Source: Halopseudomonas nanhaiensis
Lineage (GTDB): Bacteria; Pseudomonadota; Gammaproteobacteria; Pseudomonadales; Pseudomonadaceae
DNA: 64,000 nucleotides
Direction of reading: 5' to 3'
NCBI RefSeq assembly: GCF_020025155.1
Contig: NZ_CP073751.1
Location: 1,178,001 to 1,242,000, forward strand
In this document: piece by piece, positions 40,267 through 48,825 of the stretch
Layout: each line of letters starts with the position of its first letter
Position numbering within the stretch: the first letter of the stretch is position 1
Notes under the pieces: generated by a model
What the model saw: only the letters and a program-made list of their open reading frames with translations
The model's database searches: none
What the model was told of the DNA's origin: nothing
Translations under genes and position numbers: made by a program

Positions 40267-40320
40267 GGCCGTGCGGGCCAAGAATGTTGGCCGCCTGGGG
40301 CAGGTTTTCCCGCTTGGGCT

Positions 40321-40331
40321 CGTGACAGACT
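40321..40331 (+). promoter_or_regulatory. Shared CGTGACAGACT element (copy 1)
   Basis: The 11-mer CGTGACAGACT lies 73 bases before the start of DUF1302 copy 1, and exactly the same 11-mer lies 76 bases before copy 2 (45143-45153). The spacers otherwise differ, so it is a candidate activator or promoter element. Confidence 0.45.
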
Positions 40332-40393
40332 GCTTCTGCCCTGAACGTGTCTTTAGACGCGCAGGTAGATGTCACCCCAAACGGAGCAGCACA

Positions 40394-42289
40394 ATGACAA
40401 AAAAAATGCATGCTTGGCCGGTTGCGGCCTTGCCATTGGCGATCGGCCTGGCCAGCTTTGCCGGATCGGCGCACGCAGTGAATTTCAACCTCGGGCCCGT
40501 GGAGGCGCAGTTCGACTCGCAGCTGTCCATCGGCGCGAGCATGTCTACCCAGAGCGCGGACAAGCGTTTCATTCACACGCTCAGCGGTGGCGAAGCCGCG
40601 GCACGTACTTCGGACGATGGTCGTCTGAACTACGAAGCCGGTGATTATTTCTCCAAGATTTTCAAGGGTGTCCACGACCTCGAACTGCGCTACGGCGATT
40701 CCGGCGCATTCTTCCGCGGCAACTACTGGTACGACTTCGAAACCAAGGACGGCAGCCAGCGCTTTTATGACATTCAGGAAGATGGCCGTCATCCGCTGCA
40801 GAAAGGCTCGGGCGTCCAACTGCTCGACGCGTTTGTGTACCACAACTATTTCATCGGCAACAATCCGGGCAACGTCCGCCTAGGTAAGCAGGTTGTCAGC
40901 TGGGGCGAAAGCACCTTTATCGGCAACTCGATCAACTCGATCAACCCGATTGACGTGGCAGCCATCCGCCGCCCGGGCGCAGAGCTGAAAGAAGCACTGC
41001 TGCCAGTCGAGATGCTCTACCTGTCCCAGGGTCTGACCGAGAACCTGAGCATGGAAGCCTTCTACCAGCTCAAGTGGCGCGAGACCGTGCTGGACAACTG
41101 CGGCACCTTCTTCGGTTCCGATACGCTGGCGCGTGGTTGCACTGATCGCCTGGTCGTTACCGGCTCTGACTTCCCGCAGGGCGCCACCCCTACTGGTAGC
41201 TACATCGTGCGTGAGCGCAAGGATGAGCACGCAGAGGACGATGGTCAGTTCGGTGTAGCATTTCGCTGGTTCGTGCCTGAGCTGAATGACTCCGAGTTCG
41301 GCTTCTATGCGATGAATTACCACAGCCGCACGCCGATCTACTCGAACGTGGCAGGTAATCAGTTATTGCCCGGCCAGACTGCGCAAGCCTATGGCAGGAT
41401 TCTGCGAGGTGAGGCGCCACTGCCTCCTGGCGTCACAGCAGCGCAACTTCAGGCCGCTATTCCAGGTCTCCTTGCTGCGGCGCAGGCCGGCACCATCGAG
41501 GGTTATGACGGCAGCACCGGCCCCGCTGGTTACTTCTTCGAATTTCCTGAAGATATTCGCCTCTACGGCATGAGTTTCCAGACCATGGTCGGCCCGGCTT
41601 CCGTCGGTGGTGAGATCAGCTACCGCCCCAACATGCCGCTGCAGATCAATACTGGCGACATGAGTCGTACTGCGCTGAATCTGGGGCAGGATAATACGCA
41701 CCGTGACTATGCTGGCTCCACTCCAGGCACATACATCAAAGGCTACGAGCGCAAGGAATTCTGGCAGGCCCAGGTGACGGCCGTTCACTTCATTGACCGC
41801 GTGCTCGGAGCAAGCCGTCTGTCGCTGGTCGGGGAAGCGGGTGCCAACTACATCAGCGGTCTGAGCGATAAGAATGGCACCACCAAGTTCGGTCGTGACT
41901 CGCTCTTCGGCCAAAGCCCCTTCGAGAATGGCACGTGCTCATCCAACCAGGGCACCGCTGTGGCTGATCGCTCGCCCAACGCGGCCAGCTGGTGTGAAAA
42001 CGATGGTTATTTCACCGACTGGTCCTACGGCTATCGTATCCGTGCCGCCCTGGATTACGCCAACGTGTTTGCCGGTATCAACCTGAGCCCCAGCCTCGCC
42101 TGGTCGCATGACATCGAGGGTTACAGCCCGAACTTCACTGAAGATGCCAAGTCGATCAGCGTCGCGCTCAATGCCGATTACGGCAACAAGTACAACGCCT
42201 CGATCAGCTACACCGATTTCTTCGACGGTAAGTACAACACCGCTGTTGACCGCGACTTCGCCGCGCTCAGCCTAAGCGTGACTTTCTAA
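40394..42289 (+). CDS. DUF1302 family outer-membrane protein (copy 1)
   Basis: A 631-residue exported protein. It has a signal peptide (MTKKMHAWPVAALPLAIGLA..., cleaved after AHA), then a DUF1302 beta-rich region with aromatic C-terminus SLSVTF, typical of outer-membrane barrels. ATG at 40394 has GGAG 7 bases upstream; the 43-codon upstream extension is not used. Compared with copy 2 it has an insertion of about 37 residues after the SNVAG segment, probably a surface loop. DUF1302 proteins occur paired with DUF1329 and are thought to act in envelope lipid or hydrophobic-compound transport. Confidence 0.88.
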   Translation: MTKKMHAWPVAALPLAIGLASFAGSAHAVNFNLGPVEAQFDSQLSIGASMSTQSADKRFIHTLSGGEAAARTSDDGRLNYEAGDYFSKIFKGVHDLELRYGDSGAFFRGNYWYDFETKDGSQRFYDIQEDGRHPLQKGSGVQLLDAFVYHNYFIGNNPGNVRLGKQVVSWGESTFIGNSINSINPIDVAAIRRPGAELKEALLPVEMLYLSQGLTENLSMEAFYQLKWRETVLDNCGTFFGSDTLARGCTDRLVVTGSDFPQGATPTGSYIVRERKDEHAEDDGQFGVAFRWFVPELNDSEFGFYAMNYHSRTPIYSNVAGNQLLPGQTAQAYGRILRGEAPLPPGVTAAQLQAAIPGLLAAAQAGTIEGYDGSTGPAGYFFEFPEDIRLYGMSFQTMVGPASVGGEISYRPNMPLQINTGDMSRTALNLGQDNTHRDYAGSTPGTYIKGYERKEFWQAQVTAVHFIDRVLGASRLSLVGEAGANYISGLSDKNGTTKFGRDSLFGQSPFENGTCSSNQGTAVADRSPNAASWCENDGYFTDWSYGYRIRAALDYANVFAGINLSPSLAWSHDIEGYSPNFTEDAKSISVALNADYGNKYNASISYTDFFDGKYNTAVDRDFAALSLSVTF

Positions 42290-42317
42290 CAAGACCGGCT
42301 ATCAGGAGAAAAATAAT

Positions 42318-43688
42318 ATGCGTATAGCAACAACTCTTATCGGTGCAGGCGGCCTGGCCCTCAGCATCCTCGCCACCAGCGTGATGGCGCAAAGCCTGTC
42401 GCAGGATGAAATCAACAAGCTCGGTAACGAGCTGACGCCGATCGGTGCGGAAAAGTCGGGCAACGCTGCCGGCACCATTCCGGAATGGACCGGCGGTCTG
42501 AGCCCGGAAGCCGGTGCCGAGCTGGAGCGCAACTTCCGTGAGAATCCGGTCAAGGCCGAGCAGCCGCAGTTCACCATCACGGCGCAGAACTACCAGGAGC
42601 ACAAGGAGCACCTGACCCCGGGCCAGGTCGCCATGTTCGAACGGTATCCTGACAGCTTCACGATGCCGGTTTACGAGACCAAGCGCACCGTTTCCTTCCC
42701 GCAGGAAGTGTACGACCAGGTCAAGAAGACCGCTGGCGAAGCGAAGCTGGTCAACGGCGGTGACGGTATCGAAAACTTCAGCCACGGCTCGTTTGCCTTC
42801 CCGATCCCCAAGTCGGGCGCAGAAGTGGTGTGGAACCACATGACGCGCTATCGCAAGAACATCAAGCGTTCCTACGTTCAGGCGATGCCGCAGACCAATG
42901 GCTCCTACACCCTGATCAAGTTCGAGGAAGAAGCGGCCTACCCGCAGTACATGAACGACGTGGACCTGGAGAAGGCGTCCAACACACTGCTGTATTTCAA
43001 GCAGCGGGTAAACGCGCCGTCGCGCCTGGCAGGTAACGTACTGCTGGTACACGACACCCTGGATCAGCTGAAGGAGCCGCGCATGGCGTGGGTCTACAAC
43101 GCTGGCCAGCGTCGCGTACGCCGCGCTCCCCAGGTGGCGTATGACGGCCCGGGTACTGCTTCGGACGGCATGCGTACTTCCGACAACTTCTCCATGTACA
43201 ACGGCGCACCTGACCGGTACGAGTGGAAGCTGGTGGGCAAGAAGGAAATCTACGTTCCGTACAACAGCTACAAGCTGGTTGATCCGAAGCTGAAGTACGA
43301 CGATATCCTGAAGGCCGGCCACATCAACCCGGAACACACCCGGTTCGAGTTGCACCGCGTGTGGGAAGTGCAGGGCAACGTGAAGGACGGGCAGCGCCAC
43401 ATTTACGCGCAGCGTAATTTCTTCGTGGACGAGGATTCCTGGCTGATCAACCTGGCTGATCATTACGACGGTCGCGGCACCCTGTGGCGCGTTGGCGAGG
43501 GTCACATCGCCCACGCCTACCATGAGCAGCTGCCTGGCTACGCGGCGGAAACGCTGTATGACCTGGTTGCCGGTCGTTATATCGCGCTGGGTATGTATAA
43601 CGAAGAATCGTCGGCGCCGCAGTATGGCACCAACCCTTCGTACAACGAGTTCACCCCGGCCGCTCTGCGCGCCTCGGGCGTTCGTTGA
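42318..43688 (+). CDS. DUF1329 family periplasmic protein (copy 1)
   Basis: A 456-residue exported protein with signal peptide (cleavage after VMA, residue about 24). The conserved N-terminus QSLSQDEINKLGNELTPIGAEK is nearly identical to copy 2. DUF1329 has a LolB-like fold and typically follows DUF1302. ATG has AGGAG about 8 bases upstream. A terminator lies 24 bases after the stop, so DUF1302 and DUF1329 form a two-gene transcript. Confidence 0.9.
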   Translation: MRIATTLIGAGGLALSILATSVMAQSLSQDEINKLGNELTPIGAEKSGNAAGTIPEWTGGLSPEAGAELERNFRENPVKAEQPQFTITAQNYQEHKEHLTPGQVAMFERYPDSFTMPVYETKRTVSFPQEVYDQVKKTAGEAKLVNGGDGIENFSHGSFAFPIPKSGAEVVWNHMTRYRKNIKRSYVQAMPQTNGSYTLIKFEEEAAYPQYMNDVDLEKASNTLLYFKQRVNAPSRLAGNVLLVHDTLDQLKEPRMAWVYNAGQRRVRRAPQVAYDGPGTASDGMRTSDNFSMYNGAPDRYEWKLVGKKEIYVPYNSYKLVDPKLKYDDILKAGHINPEHTRFELHRVWEVQGNVKDGQRHIYAQRNFFVDEDSWLINLADHYDGRGTLWRVGEGHIAHAYHEQLPGYAAETLYDLVAGRYIALGMYNEESSAPQYGTNPSYNEFTPAALRASGVR

Positions 43689-43711
43689 TCGGTACCGTTT
43701 GGGTGTGACAG

Positions 43712-43738
43712 AAAAGGGGCCTTCGGGCCCCTTTTTTT
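43712..43738 (+). terminator. Rho-independent terminator after DUF1329 copy 1
   Basis: AAAAGGGGCC and GGCCCCTTTT with a TTCG tetraloop, followed by T residues. Confidence 0.95.
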
Positions 43739-43763
43739 GTTCTGCTTTTGGCTTTAGAGCGCC

Positions 43764-43853
43764 TGTGGGAGGCGCGACCCGCGGCGGCTGTGCGCTACGA
43801 CTTGAAGGCAAACAGGATTGTCGGTGGGAGAGGCGTCCCCGCCGCGATGGCGG
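43764..43853. repeat. Two REP-like elements
   Basis: A GTGGGAGGCGCGACCCGCGGCGG variant (43764) and a GTGGGAGAGGCGTCCCCGCC element (43823). They lie between the terminator and the convergent AraC copy 2. Confidence 0.75.
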
Positions 43854-43898
43854 CCGGTCGGCCGCCTGGAGTGGTGCTGATCAGTGCAGGGAGAAGCC

Positions 43899-44948
43899 TT
43901 AAACCGCTGCCGCCCCCAGCTTGCTCTGCGACTGGTCCTTGAACGCGGTAGGACTCATGCCAGTCCAGCGACGGAACGCTCGGGTAAAGCTGCTGGGGTC
44001 CAGAAAGCCCAGCTCGAATGCGATACGGCCAAGGTTGAGCTTGCCCTCACGGATCAGCCGCATGGCCAGTTCCATACGCACTTCATCCAGCAGCTTTTCA
44101 TAGGTGGTCTGCGTTTCGCTGAGCTTGCGGCGCAGGTGGCGCGGGCTCATGTTGAACGGCGTTGCCACCATTTCTTCGGACACCTCGCGCTGGGCAACCA
44201 GCAGACGGATCCGCTGTTTCACCTGCTCGGCAAAGTTCACGTTCGGCAGATCGCCCAGCATGTCTTCCAGTGACGCATCCAGCCGCTTGCGCAGGAATGC
44301 ATCGGCAGAGGGAAGCGGGTTGCGCAGCATCGCGCGACTCATGCGCACGGCAACGCGCTTCGCGCCCAGTCGTACCTTGCCGCTCAACACTGATTCGCAG
44401 TAGGCGCGCGTCCCTTCATGCTCGCCTGCAAGGCGCGTCTCCAGCACCAGCGGTGTGTGGCCGTTCTCCAGCGAAGCCCAGATTTTCGCGCACTGGGCCA
44501 CCACCGCTTCGATATGTAGCGGGTGCGGCGTGCCACGCGGCTCGAAATAGATAGTGAAATACTGGTCGTCTTCAACGGAGTACAGCTGGACCTGTGTGCT
44601 GAACACCGAGATGTAGCGCAGCACACGCTTCACCGCGTCGCCAACCGTCTCGCTGGACACTGCCGCAAGACCAAGAACCTTGAGTGTGTTCGAGCAATAG
44701 GTCTGCCCCATGCGAAGCCCGAAGCACTCGTCCTCGGTCAAGCGGGCAGCGGCATGCCACAGGCGATTCATGTCGGTCTGGGTAATCTGTGCGAGGCTTT
44801 GATCTGTAGGTACGCAGTGTTGGCGCAGGTCTGCTGGCAGATCACGCAGCGATTTGCCGTACTGTTCCATGGTCCGGGCGATGCCCTGAGCCCAGAATGC
44901 CCGTTCCTGCAACCGTTCACAGGGCAGCGGATGGAGAATCTGATTCAT
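43899..44948 (-). CDS. AraC family transcriptional regulator (module copy 2)
   Basis: A 349-residue paralogue of the regulator at 38907. The N-terminus (LQERAFWAQGIARTMEQYGKSL) aligns with copy 1, and the C-terminal helix-turn-helix pair (NMSPRHLRRKLSETQTTYE... LGFLDPSSFTRAFRRWTGMSPTAF) is very similar. The N-terminal sensing domains differ much more than the DNA-binding domains, so the two may respond to different ligands while recognising similar sites. It is divergent from DUF1302 copy 2. Confidence 0.92.
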   Translation of the reverse strand: MNQILHPLPCERLQERAFWAQGIARTMEQYGKSLRDLPADLRQHCVPTDQSLAQITQTDMNRLWHAAARLTEDECFGLRMGQTYCSNTLKVLGLAAVSSETVGDAVKRVLRYISVFSTQVQLYSVEDDQYFTIYFEPRGTPHPLHIEAVVAQCAKIWASLENGHTPLVLETRLAGEHEGTRAYCESVLSGKVRLGAKRVAVRMSRAMLRNPLPSADAFLRKRLDASLEDMLGDLPNVNFAEQVKQRIRLLVAQREVSEEMVATPFNMSPRHLRRKLSETQTTYEKLLDEVRMELAMRLIREGKLNLGRIAFELGFLDPSSFTRAFRRWTGMSPTAFKDQSQSKLGAAAV

Positions 44949-45074
44949 TCTCGCCTCTCGTCAATTTTCTTGTTCTTATTGATACGCGATCGTGTGCCCG
45001 ATCGTCGTCCGAGGCTCTAAATTGCTATATTAGGTAAACAAATGCAACAGATTATTCCGCCGGGCAATTGCTGT

Positions 45075-45125
45075 CATTCATTCGTTGAATGTCCATGTGA
45101 GACAAGAGATTCGTCCGAATCGGAC
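45075..45125. promoter_or_regulatory. Palindromes upstream of DUF1302 copy 2
   Basis: CATTCA-TTCGT-TGAATG (45075-45091) and GTCCGA-A-TCGGAC (45113-45125) lie in the 270-base divergent region. They are candidate operators of the AraC regulator or another factor. The first resembles the palindrome at 40252-40266. Confidence 0.4.
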
Positions 45126-45142
45126 AAATGCTTTTGTAAAGC

Positions 45143-45153
45143 CGTGACAGACT
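45143..45153 (+). promoter_or_regulatory. Shared CGTGACAGACT element (copy 2)
   Basis: It is identical to the element at 40321-40331 and sits at nearly the same distance (76 bases) from the start codon. Confidence 0.45.
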
Positions 45154-45218
45154 AATCACCGATGCCAGAGCCATCCCGAAGGCCTGGCACTCGTGATTCA
45201 TTCTAACGGAGCAGCACA

Positions 45219-47057
45219 ATGACAAAAAAAATGCATGCTTGGTCGCTCGCCGCATTGCCTCTGGCAATTGGTCTGGCCAGCTTCTCTGGCTCAGCCGCCG
45301 CAGTCACCTTCAATCTTGGCGAAGTCCGCGGGCAGTTAGACTCTCAGCTGTCCATCGGTGCCAGTATGTCCACCCAGAGCGCGGACAAGCGTTTCATCCA
45401 TACTCAGACCGTTCGTGACGGCGAGTTCATGAACGGCGAAGCGGCTGCTCGTACCTCAGACGATGGTCGTTTGAACTACGATGCAGGCGACGTGTTCTCC
45501 AAGATCTTCCGCGGCGTACATGATCTCGAGCTCAATTACGGCGACTCCGGCGCCTTCATCCGCGGTAAGTACTGGTACGACTTCGAAACCAAGGATGGCA
45601 GCCAGCGCTTCTATGATATCGACGACTCCGGTCGCGATCCGCTGGTAAAAGGCTCCGGCGTCGAGCTGCTCGATGCGTTCGTTTACCACAACTATTTCAT
45701 CGGCAATAACCCGGGCAACGTTCGCCTGGGCCGCCAGGTGGTGAGCTGGGGTGAAAGTACCTTCATCGGTAACTCGATCAACTCCATCAACCCGATCGAC
45801 GTCGCTGCATTCCGCCGCCCGGGTGCGGAGATCAAGGAAGGCCTGCTCCCGGTCGAGATGCTGTATTTCTCCCAGGGCCTGACTGAAAACCTGAGCATGG
45901 AAGCGTTTTATCAGCTCAAGTTCCAGGAAACTGTGCTGGATAACTGCGGTACCTTCTTCGGTTCTGACACACTTGCCACCGGTTGTAACGATCGTCTGGT
46001 CGTAGCGGGCCAGGATTTCCCGATGGGCGAACAGCCTGCTGGCACGTACATCGTGCGCGCAAAGAAAGATCAGGAAGCATCTGACAGTGGGCAATACGGC
46101 GTTGCATTCCGTTGGTTCGTTCCTGCGTTGAATGATACTGAGTTCGGCTTGTACGCGATGAACTATCATAGCCGTACTCCGATTTACTCCAGTGTTGCCG
46201 GTCTGCCACCGGGCGTGGGCAACCCGATACCGGGTCTGAACGGTGTCAACGGTCCTGCAGGCTATTTCTTCGAATATCCTGAAGACATTCGGTTGTACGG
46301 TGTTAGCTTCCAGACCAGCATTGCCGGCACGTCGGTCGGTGGTGAGCTGAGCTATCGTCCGAATATGCCTTTGCAGATTAATACCGGTGATCAAAGCCGT
46401 TTGGCTCTGGTTAACGCTGCGACGGGTCAAGACAACACGCACCGCGGTTTGGCCATTGGGCCGGCTGGTATCGGCTCTGACATTCCGGGTTACGAGCGCG
46501 AAGAGTTCTATCAGGCCCAAATCACTGCCATTCACTTCATTGATCGCGTGCTGGGCGCTAGCCGTCTGTCTCTGGTCGGTGAGCTCGGTGTGAACTACAT
46601 CGGTGGTATCGGTGAGATGCGCTACGGTCGTGACTCGTTGTTCGGACAAAGCCCGTACAATCCAGGCGACGTAGGTCCTCCCGGTGTCGTAGCTGGTCAA
46701 TGCTCGTCCTTCCAGGGCACCGCACCCGCCGCTGGCCGTTCGCCGAACGCAGCCAGCTGGTGTGAAGACGACGGCTTCATGACTGACTGGTCTTACGGCT
46801 ACCGTCTGCGCGCTGCGCTGGATTACTCCAACGTGTTCATGGGCGTCAACCTGTCGCCGAGCCTGACCTGGTCGCATGACGTTGAAGGTTACAGCCCGAA
46901 CTTTACCGAGAACGCCAAGGCGATCAGCCTGGGTCTGAACGCCGACTATGCGAACAAGTACAGCGCGTCGCTGAGCTACACCGACTTCTTCGACGGCAAG
47001 TACAACACCGCAGTTGACCGTGACTTCGCGTCGCTCAGCTTCAGTGTGACTTTCTAA
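45219..47057 (+). CDS. DUF1302 family outer-membrane protein (copy 2)
   Basis: A 612-residue paralogue of 40394. The ribosome site and first codons (from ACGGAGCAGCACA through MTKKMHAW) are identical to copy 1. Signal peptide, DUF1302 domain and C-terminal SLSFSVTF are present. It has a shorter loop (about 19 residues, LPPGVGNPIPGLNGVNG) where copy 1 has about 56, and a small insertion TVRDGEFMN near the N-terminus. Third-position T is more common than in copy 1, hinting at different expression or age. Confidence 0.88.
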   Translation: MTKKMHAWSLAALPLAIGLASFSGSAAAVTFNLGEVRGQLDSQLSIGASMSTQSADKRFIHTQTVRDGEFMNGEAAARTSDDGRLNYDAGDVFSKIFRGVHDLELNYGDSGAFIRGKYWYDFETKDGSQRFYDIDDSGRDPLVKGSGVELLDAFVYHNYFIGNNPGNVRLGRQVVSWGESTFIGNSINSINPIDVAAFRRPGAEIKEGLLPVEMLYFSQGLTENLSMEAFYQLKFQETVLDNCGTFFGSDTLATGCNDRLVVAGQDFPMGEQPAGTYIVRAKKDQEASDSGQYGVAFRWFVPALNDTEFGLYAMNYHSRTPIYSSVAGLPPGVGNPIPGLNGVNGPAGYFFEYPEDIRLYGVSFQTSIAGTSVGGELSYRPNMPLQINTGDQSRLALVNAATGQDNTHRGLAIGPAGIGSDIPGYEREEFYQAQITAIHFIDRVLGASRLSLVGELGVNYIGGIGEMRYGRDSLFGQSPYNPGDVGPPGVVAGQCSSFQGTAPAAGRSPNAASWCEDDGFMTDWSYGYRLRAALDYSNVFMGVNLSPSLTWSHDVEGYSPNFTENAKAISLGLNADYANKYSASLSYTDFFDGKYNTAVDRDFASLSFSVTF

Positions 47058-47084
47058 GACTGGCAGATAAGGAGAAACAATAAT

Positions 47085-48455
47085 ATGCGTATGCAAAAAA
47101 CCCTTCTGGGTGCAGGCGGTCTGGCGTTAAGCCTCCTGGCATCCAGCGTTATGGCCCAGTCTTTGACCCAGGATGAGATCAACAAGCTGGGTAATGAACT
47201 CACGCCGATCGGCGCTGAGAAGGCCGGCAATGCCGATGGCACCATCCCCGAGTGGACTGGCGGCCTGGGTGAGGACGCTGGCCGGGTGGTCGAGGATAAC
47301 TTCCAGACCAACCCGTTCGCCGACGCTCAGCCGCAGTTCACCATCACTGCCCAGAACTACCAGGAGTACAAGGACAAGCTGACCCCCGGCCAGATCGCGA
47401 TGTTCGAGCGCTATCCGGAAACCTTCCGCATGCCCGTCTACGAGACTCAGCGTACCGTGGGCTACCCGCAGGACGTGTATGACCAGGTCAAGCGTACTGC
47501 TGGCCAGGCCAAGCTGGTTAACGGTGGCGACGGTATCGAGAACTTTTCGCACGGCACCTTCGCCTTCCCGATTCCGAAGTCCGGTGCGGAAGTGGTGTGG
47601 AACCACAACACTCGCTATCGCGTGAACATCAAGCGTTGGTACATGCAAGCCATGCCGCAAACCAACGGCTCATACACGCTGATCAAGCTGGAAGAAGAAG
47701 TCGGTTATCCGCAGCATATGCCGGATGTTGACGAGTCGACCATTCCCAACACCCTGCTGTTCTTCAAGCAGCGTGTGAATGCGCCTTCGCGTCTGGCTGG
47801 TAACGTACTGCTGGTACACGACACCCTGGACCAGTTGAAAGAGCCTCGCATGGCGTGGGTTTACAACGCTGGTCAGCGCCGCGTACGTCGTGCTCCGCAG
47901 GTTGCGTACGACGGCCCGGGTACAGCTTCGGACGGTATGCGTACGTCTGACAACTTCTCCATGTACAACGGTGCACCTGACCGCTACGACTGGAAACTGA
48001 TTGGCAAGAAGGAAATCTACGTACCGTACAACAGCTATCGCATGACCGACCGTGACGTGAAGTACGCGGACGTGCTGCAGGCTGGCCACATCAACCCGGA
48101 ACACACCCGCTTCGAGCTGCACCGCGTATGGGAAGTACAGGGCAACGTGAAGCAGGGTCAACGTCACATTTACGCTCAGCGTAACTTCTTCATGGACGAA
48201 GACTCGTGGATGATCAACCTGGCTGACCACTACGATGGTCGTGGCACGCTGTGGCGCGTAGGTGAAGGTCACATTGCCTTCAATTACAAGGAAAAGATCC
48301 CGGGTTACGCGATCGAAACCCTGTATGACCTGCTCGCAGGCCGTTACATCGCACTGGGTATGTATACCGAAGAAGTGTCTGCACCTCAGTTCGACTTCCA
48401 GCCGAACTACAACCAGTTCACTCCGGCTGCACTCCGTGCTTCGGGTGTTCGTTAA
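47085..48455 (+). CDS. DUF1329 family periplasmic protein (copy 2)
   Basis: A 456-residue paralogue of 42318, the same length and clearly conserved along the whole protein. The signal peptide (MRMQKTLLGAGGLALSLLASS...VMA) is followed by SLTQDEINKLGNELTPIG. It follows DUF1302 copy 2 by 27 bases, with AAGGAG upstream, and ends at a terminator. Confidence 0.9.
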   Translation: MRMQKTLLGAGGLALSLLASSVMAQSLTQDEINKLGNELTPIGAEKAGNADGTIPEWTGGLGEDAGRVVEDNFQTNPFADAQPQFTITAQNYQEYKDKLTPGQIAMFERYPETFRMPVYETQRTVGYPQDVYDQVKRTAGQAKLVNGGDGIENFSHGTFAFPIPKSGAEVVWNHNTRYRVNIKRWYMQAMPQTNGSYTLIKLEEEVGYPQHMPDVDESTIPNTLLFFKQRVNAPSRLAGNVLLVHDTLDQLKEPRMAWVYNAGQRRVRRAPQVAYDGPGTASDGMRTSDNFSMYNGAPDRYDWKLIGKKEIYVPYNSYRMTDRDVKYADVLQAGHINPEHTRFELHRVWEVQGNVKQGQRHIYAQRNFFMDEDSWMINLADHYDGRGTLWRVGEGHIAFNYKEKIPGYAIETLYDLLAGRYIALGMYTEEVSAPQFDFQPNYNQFTPAALRASGVR

Positions 48456-48486
48456 GTAGTAGTGTTGCTCGTTTAGTTTGGGATTT

Positions 48487-48513
48487 AAGGGGCGCTTCGG
48501 CGCCCCTTTTTTT
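48487..48513 (+). terminator. Rho-independent terminator after DUF1329 copy 2
   Basis: AAGGGGCGC and GCGCCCCTT with a TTCG loop and a following T run. It has the same architecture as the terminator after copy 1 but a different stem sequence. Confidence 0.95.
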
Positions 48514-48522
48514 ATCTGAGCT

Positions 48523-48634
48523 CCAAGCCCCAAGCCCCAAGCCCCAAGCCCCAAGCCCCAAGCCCCAAGCCCCAAGCCCCAAGCCCCAAGCTCCAAGCCT
48601 CAAGCCTCAAGCCTCAAGCCTCAAGCCTCCAGCC
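48523..48634. repeat. Heptanucleotide tandem repeat (CCAAGCC)n
   Basis: About 16 units of 7 bases: nine CCAAGCC, one CCAAGCT, one CCAAGCC, four TCAAGCC and a degenerate end. The block change from CCAAGCC to TCAAGCC suggests separate expansion events. It starts 9 bases after the terminator. Glycine/Leu/Trp-repeat ORFs read through it are artefacts. Confidence 0.95.
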
Positions 48635-48648
48635 CCACACCTGCTTCG

Positions 48649-48672
48649 GTGGGAGGCGCGACCCGCGGCGAC
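48649..48672. repeat. REP-like element after the heptamer array
   Basis: A GTGGGAGGCGCGACCCGCGG unit of the same variant as at 43764 and 55848. Confidence 0.7.
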
Positions 48673-48825
48673 AGCGAGCGATCAGCCACGCCACCATCGA
48701 GCCGAGCCATCCATCAAGTAACCAGCGCGTTCCACCTGCCTGTCAACCTGATGACACGAGTTGGACCCGGAAATGCTAAACTGCGCGCATTCACGCAGCA
48801 CCGAATCCGAAAAGAGATCCCGCCC

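Noticed and set aside
45456-47096. 546-residue minus-strand ORF opposite DUF1302 copy 2
   Set aside because: Shadow ORF: the plus strand has a clear signal peptide, ribosome site and paralogue, and the antisense frame does not match a protein family.
48418-48603. ORFs of repeating Gly-Leu-Gly-Ala-Trp
   Set aside because: Translation of the heptanucleotide array; no start context, and crossing a terminator.
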